DNA of 64,000 nucleotides from Geodermatophilus siccatus (GCF_900103785.1 NZ_FNHE01000010.1:155308-219307); one strand, 5' to 3'. Positions 20,536 to 30,504 are shown, numbered from the stretch's first letter. The notes: generated from the sequence alone by a model not told the origin. Numbers and translations: made by a program.

Positions 20536-20990
20536 GTCTCCCGACCGACGGTGCCCGCGGGCAGGCCGACGTCGGGCGCGGCGTCGCCGAGGACGCGCCG
20601 GTCTTCGTCATCTCGGTCGCCGCGGAGCTGGCCGGCATGCACGCGCAGACGCTGCGCCAGTACGACCGGCTGGGGCTGGTCAGCCCCGGCCGGACCCGCG
20701 GCGGCGGCCGGCGGTACAGCCCGCGCGACGTCGCGCTGCTCCGCGAGGTGCAGCGGCTGTCGCAGGAGGACGGCGTCAACCTGGCCGGCATCAAGCGGAT
20801 CATCGACCTGGAGTCGCAGGTCGAGGCCCTGCAGCAGCGGGTCCAGGAGCTGATCACCGAGGTGGAGCTCGCGGAGAGCCGGGCGATCGCCGCCGAGTCC
20901 GCCGTCCGCGCGGGCTACGGGCGTGACCTGGTGCCCCTGCGGCCCGCCACCTCGGCACTGGTCGTCTGGCGGCCCCGGGACGAGAGGTGA
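20532..20990 (+). CDS. hspR: HspR, MerR-family heat-shock repressor
   Basis: 152 residues. Represses heat-shock genes by binding HAIR sites, in known actinobacteria with DnaK as co-repressor. The winged-helix DNA-binding domain spans about 25-95: [20 protein letters not shown], then [20 protein letters not shown] and [20 protein letters not shown] coiled coil ends the protein. It is the last gene of the dnaK operon, and HAIR sites occur before dnaK (weak) and clpB (near-perfect) in this window, closing a feedback loop. Confidence 0.95.
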   Translation: MSLPTDGARGQADVGRGVAEDAPVFVISVAAELAGMHAQTLRQYDRLGLVSPGRTRGGGRRYSPRDVALLREVQRLSQEDGVNLAGIKRIIDLESQVEALQQRVQELITEVELAESRAIAAESAVRAGYGRDLVPLRPATSALVVWRPRDER

Positions 20991-21063
20991 CCGAGCGTGC
21001 GAGGTGACCCGTGAGCGGAGCACCCCGCGGCACGGGACCGACGAGCGCCGGCGAGGAGGTGCC

Positions 21064-21528
21064 GTGACCCCGGTGGACACGCACGAGGCCTACGTGCAGG
21101 TGGAGCGGGAGATCGGCCTGCTGCTGCGCCGCTCCCGGGCCATCTCCGCCCGCCTGTCCCGGGAGCTGCACCCCGACCTGGACGGCGCCGCCTACGGGCT
21201 CCTGGCGCTGCTGCAGGACGCCGGCCCGCTGCGCGCCAGTGACCTGGTGGCCCGGCTGGGGCTCGACAAGAGCACGGTCAGCCGCCAGGTCTCCACGCTG
21301 GTCGCGCTGGGCCTGGTGACCCGCGAGGCCGACCCGGCCGACGGCCGCGCCCAGGTGCTCAGCACCTCCCCGGAGGGTGCGGCCCGGCTGTCCCGCATCC
21401 GGGACGCCCGGCGGGCCCGCTGGGAGGCCGACCTCGCGGACTGGCCGACCGAGGACGTCGCCACGCTCGGCGAGCTCCTGGCCCGGCTGAACCGGCTCGG
21501 CGAGGCCCGCGAGGCCGAGGACGGCTGA
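21064..21528 (+). CDS. MarR-family transcriptional regulator
   Basis: 154 residues from GTG 21064 with GAGGAGG upstream. Winged helix: LRASDLVARLGLDKSTVSRQ is the recognition helix region, LVTREADPADGRAQVLS the wing. The long first helix RRSRAISARLSREL gives the dimer interface. It follows hspR by 73 bases on the same strand, so it may be read through from the heat-shock operon. No obvious target gene is adjacent; ligand unknown. Confidence 0.88.
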   Translation: MTPVDTHEAYVQVEREIGLLLRRSRAISARLSRELHPDLDGAAYGLLALLQDAGPLRASDLVARLGLDKSTVSRQVSTLVALGLVTREADPADGRAQVLSTSPEGAARLSRIRDARRARWEADLADWPTEDVATLGELLARLNRLGEAREAEDG

Positions 21529-21530
21529 AC

Positions 21531-21582
21531 GGAGGACCCCGTCCTCGCACCCTCCGCGAGCTCAGGGCGGGGCCCTGGACGG
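21531..21582. repeat. Family A gene-end hairpin repeat, copy 2
   Basis: Begins two bases after the MarR stop codon: GGAGGACCCCGTCCTC, then CGCGAGCTCA in the loop region, then GGGCGGGGCCCTGGACGG. Confidence 0.65.
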
Positions 21583-21596
21583 AACCGCGGACGACA

Positions 21597-21628
21597 GCGC
21601 CCCCGTACCCGGCCGGGTACGGGGGCGC
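21597..21628. terminator. 32-base perfect palindrome between convergent genes
   Basis: Two 16-base arms with no loop bases (centre GG/CC), beginning GCGCCCCCGTACCC. It lies between the MarR gene and the permease, which end toward each other, so it can terminate both strands. Confidence 0.65.
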
Positions 21629-21648
21629 CGTCGTGTCAGCGGGTCAGG

Positions 21649-23430
21649 TCACGAACCCGGGACCATCCAGCCCAGCACCGGGGAGGCCTGCAGGACCACG
21701 ATCAGGCACATGAGCAGCAGGAGCAGCATGCTCCAGCCGAACACCTTCCGGAACAGCTCACCCTCCCGGCCGGCCATGCCGACCGCTGCGGCCGCGATGG
21801 CCAGGTTCTGCGGGCTGACCATCTTGCCCATGACGCCGCCGGAGGAGTTGGCCGCGGCCAGCAGCACCGGGTCGAGACCGGCGTTGGTCGCCGCCTGCAC
21901 CTGCAGCGCGCCGAACAGCGCGTTGGCGGAGGTGTCCGAGCCGGTCACCGCGACGCCGATCCAACCCAGGATGGGGGAGAGGAAGGCGAAGAAGCCGCCG
22001 GTCTCGGCCAGCAGCCGGCCGAGGTGGCTGGTCATGCCCGACTGGTTGAGCACGTAGGCCAGCGCGAGCACCGCCATGACGGTGACGATGGCCCACTTCA
22101 GCTCGCGATAGGTGTCGACGTAGGCCTTCAGCGCCCGCCCGGGGGAGATCCGCAGGACCAGCATGGTGAGGATGCCGGCGAAGATCATCAGGGTGCCGGC
22201 GGCCGGGAACCAGTTGAACGAGAACGTCGTGGAGGACAGCTCGGTGTCCGAGCCGGCCGCGAACACGTTCAGGCCCGGCCAGGCGAAGGACGTCGTCCAC
22301 GGCGCCTGGGCCAGCGCCGCCTTCACCGGGCCGAGGTTGGCCAGCGCGAAGATGACGATGATGATCCCGTACGGGGCGTAGGCCTTGACGACCTCGGCCC
22401 GAGTGTCGGGGACCACGGGTGCGTCCGTACCGACGGCCGGGGCGTGCGGGTCGCGCGGGGCCTGGTCGCCCGGGGCGTCGCCGAGCTGCTCGCCGGCGGT
22501 CGCGCCGACCCCGCCCCGGCCGCGGGTGCCGCCGGACCCGGCGGCCACGGTGCCGACGCCGCCGCCGGCCAGGGTGGCCGCGGTGACCGGCTCGTAGGCG
22601 GCCTTGCGCATGCGGACGACCGCGACGACGGCGGCCGCGGCGACGAGCGCGGCGATGATGTCGGTCAGCGGCACCGAGATGTAGTTCGCGGCGACGAACT
22701 GGGCGACGCCGAACGCCAGACCGCCGGCCAGCGCCTCGCGCCAGGTGTCGCGCAGCCCGCGCTTGCCGTCGACGACGAAGACCAGCACCAGGGGCACGAA
22801 CGCGGCCAGGATCGGCGTCTGCCGGCCGGCCATGGCACCCAGGGTGTCGATGGTGAGCCGGGCGTCGTCGCTGACGCCGGAGGTGACCGTGGCCAGCGTC
22901 ACGATCGGCGTGGCGAGCGCGCCGAAGGCGACCGGGGCGGTGTTGGCGATGAGCGCCACCGCGGCGGCCTTCATCGGCTGGAAGCCCAGCGCCATGAGCA
23001 TGACGACGCTGATGGCGACCGGGGTCCCGAAGCCGGCCAGCGCCTCGAGGAGGGCGCCGAAGCAGAAGGCGATGATGATGGCCTGGATCCGCTGGTCGGG
23101 GCTGACCTTCTCGAACGAGCGCCGCAGCACGTCGAAGTGCCCCGTGGCGACGGTGAGGTTGTAGACCCAGATCGCGTTGATGACGATCCACAGGATCGGG
23201 AAGAAGCCGAACGCGGCGCCCTCGGACGCCGACAGCAGCGACTGTCCGACCGGCATCCGGAACGCCACGATGGCCAGGACGATCGCGACGGCCAGGGAGA
23301 TCAGCCCGGCCATCCACGCCTTGACCTTCAGTGCACCGAGGAGCACGAACAGGGTGAGCAGCGGTATCGCTGCCACCAGCGCGCTCAGTGCGAGTGACCC
23401 ACCGACAGGGTCGACGACCTGCTCGAACAA
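21649..23430 (-). CDS. LctP-family L-lactate/glycolate permease
   Basis: 593 residues, about 12-14 membrane segments. Proton-coupled uptake of lactate or glycolate. Family landmarks: GFFPILWIVINAIWVYNLTV, FGALLEALAGFGTPVAIS, ITVTGSD-like AVTGSDTSANALFGALQ and NSSGGVMGKMVSPQNLAI. A 60-residue Gly/Pro-rich cytoplasmic loop (about 290-350) is longer than in Escherichia coli LldP. TTG 23430 was chosen because AGGAG precedes it by five bases. It follows glcF by 126 bases with a hairpin between, so transcription may be attenuated. In this setting glycolate (as for GlcA) is as likely a substrate as lactate. Confidence 0.9.
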   Translation of the reverse strand: MFEQVVDPVGGSLALSALVAAIPLLTLFVLLGALKVKAWMAGLISLAVAIVLAIVAFRMPVGQSLLSASEGAAFGFFPILWIVINAIWVYNLTVATGHFDVLRRSFEKVSPDQRIQAIIIAFCFGALLEALAGFGTPVAISVVMLMALGFQPMKAAAVALIANTAPVAFGALATPIVTLATVTSGVSDDARLTIDTLGAMAGRQTPILAAFVPLVLVFVVDGKRGLRDTWREALAGGLAFGVAQFVAANYISVPLTDIIAALVAAAAVVAVVRMRKAAYEPVTAATLAGGGVGTVAAGSGGTRGRGGVGATAGEQLGDAPGDQAPRDPHAPAVGTDAPVVPDTRAEVVKAYAPYGIIIVIFALANLGPVKAALAQAPWTTSFAWPGLNVFAAGSDTELSSTTFSFNWFPAAGTLMIFAGILTMLVLRISPGRALKAYVDTYRELKWAIVTVMAVLALAYVLNQSGMTSHLGRLLAETGGFFAFLSPILGWIGVAVTGSDTSANALFGALQVQAATNAGLDPVLLAAANSSGGVMGKMVSPQNLAIAAAAVGMAGREGELFRKVFGWSMLLLLLMCLIVVLQASPVLGWMVPGS

Positions 23431-23505
23431 CGGGGCTCCTTCCCTCGGCGTGAGGGTGCGAGGCTGGGTGGGTGGACGTGGGGCGGTTCAGTGTGGAGCA
23501 GGGCC

Positions 23506-23552
23506 GGCCCCCCTGCGGGGCCCGCTGCGAGCTGGCGGGTAGCAGGGGGGCC
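23506..23552. repeat. Family A-like hairpin, copy 3
   Basis: Outer arms GGCCCCCCTGC / GCAGGGGGGCC (11 bp), inner arms CCCGC / GCGGG. On the plus strand it is followed by TTTTT. On the minus strand it starts five bases after the glcF stop codon, between glcF and the permease. Confidence 0.65.
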
Positions 23553-23556
23553 TTTT

Positions 23557-25188
23557 TCACCCGTCCGTGGCGACGGGACGGGCCAGGGCGGTGCCGGGGC
23601 CGTTGAGCGCCCGGTCGAGCAGTTCCTCCACGGGCACCCCGCGGATCGAGGCGTCCAGCACCTGCACCGTGTGCGCGACCGGCATCCGCTTGCCCATGCG
23701 GGCCAGCGTGGTCGCGACCTGCATCCAGCAACCGGGGTTGGCGGTCACCATCAGGTCCGCGCCGGTGGCGAGGACGGCGGCCGCCTTGCGCTCGCCGAGC
23801 TCGCGTGCCGGCTCGGGCTGCAGCATGTTGTAGGTACCGGCGCTGCCGCAGCACAGCTCGGCCTCGGTGAGCTGCCTGAGCTCCACGCCCGGGATCCCGC
23901 GCAGCACCTTCCGCGGCTCCTCGCGGATGCCCTGCGCGTGGGCCAGGTGGCAGGCGTCCTGGTAGGCCACGGTCATGGGCAGCGGGTGCCGCTCGGCGAC
24001 CGGGCCCAGCTCGACGATGAACTCGCTGATGTCCCGGGCCTTCTTCGCGAGGGCCTCGGCGCGCTCGGCCCACTCCGGCTCGTCGCGCAGCTGGTGGCCG
24101 TACTCCTTGACGTTCGAGCCACAGCCGGCGGCGTTGAGGATGACGTGGTCGACGCCGGCCCGCTCGAAGGTCTCGATCGTCCGCTTGGCGAAGTCGAGGG
24201 CCTGCTCCTCCCGCCCGCCGTGGCCGGGCAGGGCCCCGCAGCAGCCCTGGCTCCGGGGCACGATGACGTCGCAGCCCTCGGCGGCCAGCACCCGCACGGT
24301 CGCGGCGTTCACGTCGGGGAAGAACGTCCCCTGCACGCAGCCGGCCAGCAGCCCGACGACCGCGCGCCGCTGGCCCACGGCCGGCGTCCGCTCGGGGACG
24401 CGCTCCACCGGGCCGAGCTTGGGCGCCAGCGACTCCATGGCCATCAGCGGGCCCGGCAGCTTGCTCATCAGCCCGGAGCGGGTCAGCAGGCTGCCGAGCC
24501 GACTGGCCTGGTAGGCGCGCAGCGGCCCGCGCAGGGCGCGCAGCCGCTTCGGGTAGGGGAACAGGTTGTAGATGAGGTCGCGGTAGAACTTCTCGGCCCG
24601 CGACCGCCGATAGCGCCGCTCGATCTGCGGGCGCGTGGCCTCGATGAGCTTGTCGTACTGGACGCCGGACGGGCAGGCCGTCACGCAGGCCATGCAGCCG
24701 AGGCACTGGTCGAAGTGGCGGACCATCGAGTCGTCGAGCGGCTCGCCCTCCAGCGCCTCCTTCATGAGGTAGATGCGTCCTCGGGGGCTGTCCATCTCCT
24801 CGCCCCAGAGCACGTACGTGGGGCAGGTGGGCAGGCAGAACCCGCAGTGCACGCAGTCGCCGATGAGTGCCGGGTCCGGCGGGTGGTGCTCGTCGAAGGC
24901 CGGCTGGACGGCCTGCCGCGTCGTCGGCACGCCGAGCAGGGTCGGGGTGCCCACGGTGGCGGCCCCGGTGCCGGCCGGCAGGTCGATGTCCTGGCCGATG
25001 TCGAGCGGACGGCGGGCCCCGACCACCGCGGCCGGCGCCTCGTCGGCCCCGCGGACCGCGCCGGTCGGCGAGTCGGGCGGCAGGTCGGCGACCGAGTCGC
25101 GCACCGGGCCGACGTTCGGCGACGCGCCGGGGGACCCGGGCGGGGGCGAGTCGCCCCGGTCGTGACTGCCCGGCGTGATCTCCGTCAT
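23557..25188 (-). CDS. glcF: Glycolate oxidase iron-sulfur subunit
   Basis: 543 residues. Carries electrons from the flavoprotein pair GlcD/GlcE when glycolate (or D-lactate) is oxidised. Two 4Fe-4S motifs: CVHCGFCLPTCP from residue 112 and CLGCMACVTACP from 162. Two CCG domains follow (GLLAGCVQGTFFPDVN with CCGALPGHGG; QDACHLAHAQGIREEP with CCGSAGTYN). The first 95 residues are Pro/Gly-rich and absent from E. coli GlcF (about 407 residues). A GTG at residue 87 is an alternative start. The annotated ATG directly abuts the glcE stop, which supports coupling. Confidence 0.93.
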   Translation of the reverse strand: MTEITPGSHDRGDSPPPGSPGASPNVGPVRDSVADLPPDSPTGAVRGADEAPAAVVGARRPLDIGQDIDLPAGTGAATVGTPTLLGVPTTRQAVQPAFDEHHPPDPALIGDCVHCGFCLPTCPTYVLWGEEMDSPRGRIYLMKEALEGEPLDDSMVRHFDQCLGCMACVTACPSGVQYDKLIEATRPQIERRYRRSRAEKFYRDLIYNLFPYPKRLRALRGPLRAYQASRLGSLLTRSGLMSKLPGPLMAMESLAPKLGPVERVPERTPAVGQRRAVVGLLAGCVQGTFFPDVNAATVRVLAAEGCDVIVPRSQGCCGALPGHGGREEQALDFAKRTIETFERAGVDHVILNAAGCGSNVKEYGHQLRDEPEWAERAEALAKKARDISEFIVELGPVAERHPLPMTVAYQDACHLAHAQGIREEPRKVLRGIPGVELRQLTEAELCCGSAGTYNMLQPEPARELGERKAAAVLATGADLMVTANPGCWMQVATTLARMGKRMPVAHTVQVLDASIRGVPVEELLDRALNGPGTALARPVATDG

Positions 25189-26376
25189 CTACAACCCTCC
25201 GACGAACCGGCCCGGCGACATCCGCCGCTCGGGGTCGAACCTCTCCTTGACCCGCCGCATCAGGTCCAGCGAGTCGCCGACCGGACCCCAGTGGTCCAGG
25301 CGCTCGCGGACGGCGTCAGGCGCACGCAGGACCACCGCGGTCCCGTCGTGCGGGGCGATCGCGGCACGCAGCCGGGGCAGCGCCTCGGCCGCCTCCGCGG
25401 CCGGGACCGCCGCGTAGGACACGCCCGTGGCGGCGTGCGCGGCCACCGCCGTCCCGGCGGGGAGCGCGCCCAGCACCGCCGAGAGCGATGCCGGTGCGTA
25501 GGCCAGCCGCAGCAGCACGTCGTCCGCACCGCCGGGCCGCCGGCCGAAGTCCTCCGGCAGGTCCTCGGACTCCTCGCCGCCGCCGAGCAGGGCGACGGCG
25601 GCCCGGGCCTGCCCGGCCACCGATTCCGCGATGGACTCGAACAGCACGACCAGTCGTGCGGTGCCGTCGGCCGCGGCGATCAGCTCCACGGCCGAGGGAG
25701 TGAGCGTCGAGCGGGCCAGCGCGACCGACAGGGGACCGGCAGCCGCGGTGTCCGGCAGCTGGAGCGTGACCACCCGGCGCGCCGGCGGCACCGGGTGCAG
25801 CCGCCACGTGGTGGAGACCACGACGCCGAGCGTCCCGTGGGCGCCCGTGAACAGCTTGCCGAGGTCGTACCCGGCGACGTTCTTGACGACCTTGCCGCCC
25901 GCGTGCGCCACGGTGCCGTCGGCGAGGACCACGGTGATGCCGATGAGCAGGTCACGCGTGGTGCCGTACCGCAGCCGGCGCGGACCCGACGCGTTCGCGC
26001 TCACCACGCCGCCCAGCGTGGCGCCGTCCTCGGGCGGGTCCAGGCCGAGCAGCTGGCCGGCCCGGCCCACCTGCGCCTGCAGGTCGGCCAGGCGCACCCC
26101 GGCCTCGGCCACGACGGTGAGGTCGCCCGCCACGTGCTCGACGACCCGGTCGAGGCCGGTGAGGTCCAGCAGGAGGTCGCAGGACTCCGGCGGTGGAGCC
26201 CAGGTCAGCTTGCTGCGCCCGCCGACCGGGACGACGGAGCGCCCGTCGGCCGCCGCGGCCCTCACGACCTCGGCGACCTGGTCGACCGTGGTGGGCCGGA
26301 CCACCTCGCGCGGGACCACGCCACCGACCGCGTCGTCGGGTCCGCCGGCTCGACGGGTGTCGGTGACGGCGGTCAT
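25189..26376 (-). CDS. glcE: Glycolate oxidase FAD-binding subunit
   Basis: 395 residues. FAD-binding (PCMH-type) subunit of glycolate dehydrogenase. VVPVGGRSKLTW and EDGATLGGVVSANASGPRR are the FAD-pyrophosphate regions, VVKNVAGYDLGKLFTGAHG the conserved loop. ATG 26376 overlaps the glcD stop (ATGA). The middle 100 residues diverge from E. coli GlcE, as is usual. Sits between glcD and glcF in the standard order. Confidence 0.92.
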   Translation of the reverse strand: MTAVTDTRRAGGPDDAVGGVVPREVVRPTTVDQVAEVVRAAAADGRSVVPVGGRSKLTWAPPPESCDLLLDLTGLDRVVEHVAGDLTVVAEAGVRLADLQAQVGRAGQLLGLDPPEDGATLGGVVSANASGPRRLRYGTTRDLLIGITVVLADGTVAHAGGKVVKNVAGYDLGKLFTGAHGTLGVVVSTTWRLHPVPPARRVVTLQLPDTAAAGPLSVALARSTLTPSAVELIAAADGTARLVVLFESIAESVAGQARAAVALLGGGEESEDLPEDFGRRPGGADDVLLRLAYAPASLSAVLGALPAGTAVAAHAATGVSYAAVPAAEAAEALPRLRAAIAPHDGTAVVLRAPDAVRERLDHWGPVGDSLDLMRRVKERFDPERRMSPGRFVGGL

Positions 26377-27863
26377 CAGAAGACCTCGCCCAGGCCGGCT
26401 GCCTGCACCGGGTGCTCGCCCTTCCGGACGCCGGGCCGCTCGCCGCACAACCGCGGGGTCGGGAAGACCTTGCCCGGGTTGGCGACGCCGTCGGGGTCGA
26501 AGGCGCACCGCAGCAGCTGCATGGTGTCGAGGTCCTCGGGTGTGAACTGCTTGCCCATCTTCATCCGCTTCTCCTGGCCGACCCCGTGCTCGCCGGTGAT
26601 CGAGCCGCCGGAGGTGATGCAGAGCTCGAGGATGGCGCCGGCCAGCTCCTCGGCCTCGTGGGCCTGGCCCTCGACCGCGTCGTCGAACAGCACGAGCGGG
26701 TGCAGGTTGCCGTCGCCGGCGTGGAACACGTTGGCCACGCGCAGGCCCCGCTCGTCGGCCATGCGTTCGATCTCGGCGAGCACCTCGGGCAGCTTCGTGC
26801 GGGGGATGACGCCGTCCTGGACGAAGTAGCTCGGGCTGATCCGGCCGACCGCCGCGAACGCCGACTTGCGGCCCTTCCACATCAGCGCCCGCTCCGCGTC
26901 GTCGGCCGCGATGCGGATCTCGAAGGCGTTGCGGGCCCGGGCGATCTCCTCGACCTGCCGGAACTGGGCCTCGACCTCGACCTGCGGGCCGTCGAGCTCG
27001 ATGACCAGCACCGCCACCGCGCCCTCGGGGTACCCGCAGCTCACCGCGGCCTCGGCGGCCTCGATGGCCAGCGCGTCCATCATCTCGACGGCGGCCGGCA
27101 GGATCCCGGCCGCGATGATGTCGCTGACCGTGCCGGCCGCGTCCTCGACCGAGGAGTAGCCCACCAGCATGGTCTGCACGGCCTCCGGCACCCGGATCAA
27201 CCGCAGGGTCAGCTCGGTGGCCACACCGAGGGTGCCCTCGCTGCCGATGAACGCGCCCAGCAGGTCGTAGCCGGGGTGCTCGGGCGCGCGCCCGCCGAGG
27301 TGCACGACCTCGCCGTCCGGCAGCACCACCTCGGCGCCGAGGACGTGGTTGACCGTGAAGCCGTACTTCAGGCAGTGGGCGCCCCCGGCGTTCTCGGCCA
27401 CGTTCCCGCCGATCGAGCAGACCAGCTGGGACGACGGGTCGGGCGCGTAGGCCAGGTCGTGGGGCGCCGCGTCGCGGGTGACCCACAGGTTGATGACCCC
27501 GGGCTCGACGGTGACCTGGCGGTTGTCCGCGTCCACCGGGGACAGCTTGCGCAGCCGCGACAGCACGAGCAGGACGCCGTCGGCGCTGGGCAGCGCGCCA
27601 CCGGACAGACCCGTGCCCGAGCCGCGCGCCACGAAGGGGACGCCGGCCTCGGAGCACAGCCGCACCGTGTCGACGACGTGCTGCCGGCTCTCGGCCAGCA
27701 CCACGATCGCCGGGGTGACCTTGAAGTTGGCCAGCCCGTCGCACTCGTACGTGCGCACCTGCGCGCGGTCGGTGAGCACCCGCTCGGTGCCGACCGCGGT
27801 CCGCAGCCGCTCGGCCAGGGCGGTGGTGCGGTCGGAGAGAACTGGCTCGGCGATGGCGGTCAT
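26376..27863 (-). CDS. glcD: Glycolate/D-lactate oxidase FAD-linked subunit
   Basis: 495 residues. Oxidises glycolate to glyoxylate with FAD. VPFVARGSGTGLSGGALPS and SSIGG-like CSIGGNVAENAGGAHCLKYG bind FAD. The C-terminal FAD-oxidase domain has NVFHAGDGNLHPLVLFD and ITGEHGVGQEKR, with metal/substrate-binding His residues. The start lies 42 bases after the aceB stop. With glcE, glcF and malate synthase directly upstream, glycolate is the favoured substrate over D-lactate. Confidence 0.94.
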   Translation of the reverse strand: MTAIAEPVLSDRTTALAERLRTAVGTERVLTDRAQVRTYECDGLANFKVTPAIVVLAESRQHVVDTVRLCSEAGVPFVARGSGTGLSGGALPSADGVLLVLSRLRKLSPVDADNRQVTVEPGVINLWVTRDAAPHDLAYAPDPSSQLVCSIGGNVAENAGGAHCLKYGFTVNHVLGAEVVLPDGEVVHLGGRAPEHPGYDLLGAFIGSEGTLGVATELTLRLIRVPEAVQTMLVGYSSVEDAAGTVSDIIAAGILPAAVEMMDALAIEAAEAAVSCGYPEGAVAVLVIELDGPQVEVEAQFRQVEEIARARNAFEIRIAADDAERALMWKGRKSAFAAVGRISPSYFVQDGVIPRTKLPEVLAEIERMADERGLRVANVFHAGDGNLHPLVLFDDAVEGQAHEAEELAGAILELCITSGGSITGEHGVGQEKRMKMGKQFTPEDLDTMQLLRCAFDPDGVANPGKVFPTPRLCGERPGVRKGEHPVQAAGLGEVF

Positions 27864-27905
27864 GGCGTCCTCACAGCATCCGCTCGGTGGGAAGGTGGGC
27901 CAGGG

Positions 27906-29516
27906 TCACGGCATGCGCTCGTAGGCCGGCAGGGTCAGGAAGTCGGAGTACTCGTCGGACACCGCCATCTCCAGGAACAGCGCGCGGGCGTCGTCCCAGC
28001 GGCCGGAGGCGAAGGAGTCGCCGCGGGCCTCGGCGATGGCCTTCATCTCCTCGTCGGTGATCCGCTCCACCAGCTCGCGGGTGACCGTCTCGCCGTTCGA
28101 GAGCTGCACCCCGTTGTGCAGCCACTGCCAGACCTGGCTGCGGGAGATCTCGGCGGTGGCGGCGTCCTCCATGAGGTTGTTGATGCCGACGGCGCCGGAG
28201 CCCCGCAGCCACGACTCGATGTACTGGATGCCGACGCTGATGTTGCTGCGCAGGCCCGCCTCGGTGATCTCACCCGGGGTGGAGCGGACGTCGAGCAGCT
28301 GCTCGGCCGTCACCTGCATGTCCTCGCGCTTCTTGTCGATCTGGTTGGGGCGCTCTCCGAGGACGGCGGTGAAGACCTCCTTGCAGAGCTCGACCATGCC
28401 CGGGTGGGCCACCCAGGAGCCGTCGAAGCCGTCGTTGGCCTCGCGCTCCTTGTCGGCCCGGACCTTGGCGAAGGCCTGCTCGTTGACCGCCGGGTCCTTG
28501 GAGGGGATGAACGCGGCCATGCCACCGATGGCGTGCGCGCCGCGCTTGTGGCAGGTGCGGACCAACAGCTCGGTGTAGGCGCGCATGAACGGCACGGTCA
28601 TCGTCACGGAGTTGCGGTCGGGGAGGAGGAAGTCCTCACCCCGGGTCCGGAAGGTCTTGACGACGCTGAACATGTAGTCCCAGCGGCCGGCGTTGAGGCC
28701 GGCGGAGTGCTCGCGCAGCTCGTGGAGGATCTCCTCCATCTCGAACGCCGCGGGGTAGGTCTCGATGAGGACCGTCGCGCGGATGGTGCCGCGCGGGATG
28801 CCCAGGTGGTCCTGCGCCAGGTTGAAGGCGTCGTTCCAGAGCCGCGCCTCGAGGTGGCTCTCCATCTTCGGCAGGTAGAAGTACGGACCCTGGCCGCGGT
28901 CGATCTGCTTCTGGCCGCAGCTGGCCAGGTACAGCGCGAAGTCGACCAGGCTGCCGGAGGTCTGCTCGCCGTCGACGGTGATGTGCTTCTCGGGGAGGTG
29001 CCAGCCGCGCGGGCGCACGATGATCGTGGGCAGCTCCACGTCGTCGCGGACGCGGTACTCCTTGCCCTCCGGGCTGGTGAACTCCAGCGTGCCGTCGATG
29101 GAGTCCATCAGGTTCAGCGGGCCGTTGACCACGTTGGTCCACAGCGGGGAGTTGGCGTCCTCCTGGTCGGCCAGCCAGCACTTCGCGCCGGAGTTCAGCG
29201 CGTTGATCGTCATCTTCCGGTCGGTGGGACCGGTCATCTCGACCCGGCGGTCGACCAGGCCGGGCGCGGGGTGGGCCACCTGCCAGGAGTCGTCCTCGCG
29301 GATGGACCGGGTCTCCTCGAGGAAGCCCAGGCTGGCCCCGTCGGCCAGGGCGCGCACCCGCTCCTGCCGGGCCGCGAGCCGCTCGAGCCGGCGCCCGTTG
29401 AGCTCGCGGTGGAGGAGGGCGACGAGCTCGAGCGCCCGGGGGGTGAGGATCTCGTCGAACCGGTCCTCGATCGGGCCGGTGATCTCGAGACCGTCCACGC
29501 CGGCGATGGTGCTCAT
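27906..29516 (-). CDS. aceB: Malate synthase A
   Basis: 536 residues, matching the 530-540 of the AceB family. Condenses glyoxylate with acetyl-CoA to give malate. [46 protein letters not shown] and [18 protein letters not shown] carry the acetyl-CoA and Mg-binding residues; the catalytic-acid region is [13 protein letters not shown] 29516 was chosen for AGGGAG at five bases; an upstream in-frame start at 29591 lacks a site. It opens the glycolate operon, with the IclR gene divergent. No isocitrate lyase is in view, so glyoxylate here probably comes from glycolate. Confidence 0.96.
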   Translation of the reverse strand: MSTIAGVDGLEITGPIEDRFDEILTPRALELVALLHRELNGRRLERLAARQERVRALADGASLGFLEETRSIREDDSWQVAHPAPGLVDRRVEMTGPTDRKMTINALNSGAKCWLADQEDANSPLWTNVVNGPLNLMDSIDGTLEFTSPEGKEYRVRDDVELPTIIVRPRGWHLPEKHITVDGEQTSGSLVDFALYLASCGQKQIDRGQGPYFYLPKMESHLEARLWNDAFNLAQDHLGIPRGTIRATVLIETYPAAFEMEEILHELREHSAGLNAGRWDYMFSVVKTFRTRGEDFLLPDRNSVTMTVPFMRAYTELLVRTCHKRGAHAIGGMAAFIPSKDPAVNEQAFAKVRADKEREANDGFDGSWVAHPGMVELCKEVFTAVLGERPNQIDKKREDMQVTAEQLLDVRSTPGEITEAGLRSNISVGIQYIESWLRGSGAVGINNLMEDAATAEISRSQVWQWLHNGVQLSNGETVTRELVERITDEEMKAIAEARGDSFASGRWDDARALFLEMAVSDEYSDFLTLPAYERMP

Positions 29517-29583
29517 GGATCTCCCTGAGTCGCTGTGCTGGGCGCCGACCAATTCCGCTGGACGGGAGGTCGGAGTACTCTCA

Positions 29584-29598
29584 TTCCGCATCGTGGAA
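29584..29598. promoter_or_regulatory. Candidate IclR operator between aceB and iclR
   Basis: TTCCGCATCGTGGAA, an imperfect 15-bp palindrome (TTCC-N7-GGAA) in the only AT-richer stretch of the divergent gap. A further half-site (TGGAAAA) follows about 20 bases on. Position and symmetry suit an IclR-type dimer; binding is inferred. Confidence 0.45.
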
Positions 29599-29701
29599 CA
29601 CGTTGTCTGGTTAATGGAAAAGTAGTGGGACCCATCACGCTTTTCAACCCGAGGTGCCCATGGTCCGGAACCCGAACGGGCGGAACGAGGGGAGAGGGCC
29701 C

Positions 29702-30478
29702 ATGGCCGCTGGCGGGACCGTGGACGGCGTGCAGTCGCTGGACCGCGCCTTCCTCCTGCTCGAGCTCATGGCCGACGCCGACGGCGAGGTCGCGATCAGC
29801 CGGCTGGCCACCGACAGCGGCCTGGCGGTGTCGACCATCCACCGGCTGGTGCGCACGCTGGTGGCCCGCGGCTACGTGCGCCAGCTGCCGTCGCGGCGCT
29901 ACGTGCTGGGCCCCCGGCTGATCCACCTGGGGGAGTGCTCGTCGCGGGTGCTGGCCACGTGGGCCCAGCCGCACCTCTCCCGGCTCGTCGACACCATCGG
30001 CGAGACCGCCAACATGGCGATGCTCGACGGCGACCGGGTCGTCTACGCCGCCCAGGTGCCCTCCCGGCACTCGATGCGGATGTTCACCGAGGTCGGCCGG
30101 CGGGTGCACCTGCACTGCACCGGCGTGGGCAAGGTGCTGCTGGCCCAGATGCCGCCGGAGACGGCGCGCCGGCTGCTCGTGCAGGGCGGCATGCCGGCGC
30201 GCACCGACCGCACGGTGACCGACCCCGACGAGCTGCTGGCCCAGCTGCCGGGCGTCGCCGAACAGGGCTACGCCCTCGACGACGGCGAGCAGGAGGCCGG
30301 CGTGCGGTGCGTCGCGGTGCCCGTGCCCGGCGGCTCCGCGGCCGGGGCGATCTCCGTCTCCGGGCCGGCCGGTCGGCTGGGGCTCGACGCCGTGCCCCGG
30401 GTGGTGCCCCTGCTGCAGTCCGCGGCGGCCGCGCTGGCCTCCGAGCTCGGCTGGGGCGTCGACCGGCTCGGCCGCTGA
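29702..30478 (+). CDS. IclR-family regulator of the glycolate operon
   Basis: 258 residues from ATG 29702, chosen for GGGGAG upstream; starts at 29654 and 29660 are possible. N-terminal winged helix: [38 protein letters not shown] and the wing [13 protein letters not shown]. The effector domain has [15 protein letters not shown] and [20 protein letters not shown], typical of regulators sensing small acids such as glyoxylate. Divergent from aceB, so it most likely controls aceB-glcDEF. Confidence 0.9.
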   Translation: MAAGGTVDGVQSLDRAFLLLELMADADGEVAISRLATDSGLAVSTIHRLVRTLVARGYVRQLPSRRYVLGPRLIHLGECSSRVLATWAQPHLSRLVDTIGETANMAMLDGDRVVYAAQVPSRHSMRMFTEVGRRVHLHCTGVGKVLLAQMPPETARRLLVQGGMPARTDRTVTDPDELLAQLPGVAEQGYALDDGEQEAGVRCVAVPVPGGSAAGAISVSGPAGRLGLDAVPRVVPLLQSAAAALASELGWGVDRLGR

Positions 30479-30504
30479 GGGTGGGCGCCCTCACAGGGCA
30501 ACAA

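Noticed and set aside
22024..23397. Plus-strand frame rich in Gly, Asp, His and Arg opposite the permease
   Set aside because: Mirror of transmembrane codons; the minus strand is an intact LctP protein.
29517..29591. Longer aceB with 25 extra N-terminal residues
   Set aside because: No ribosome site; would cover the IclR operator region, while ATG 29516 has AGGGAG and family length.
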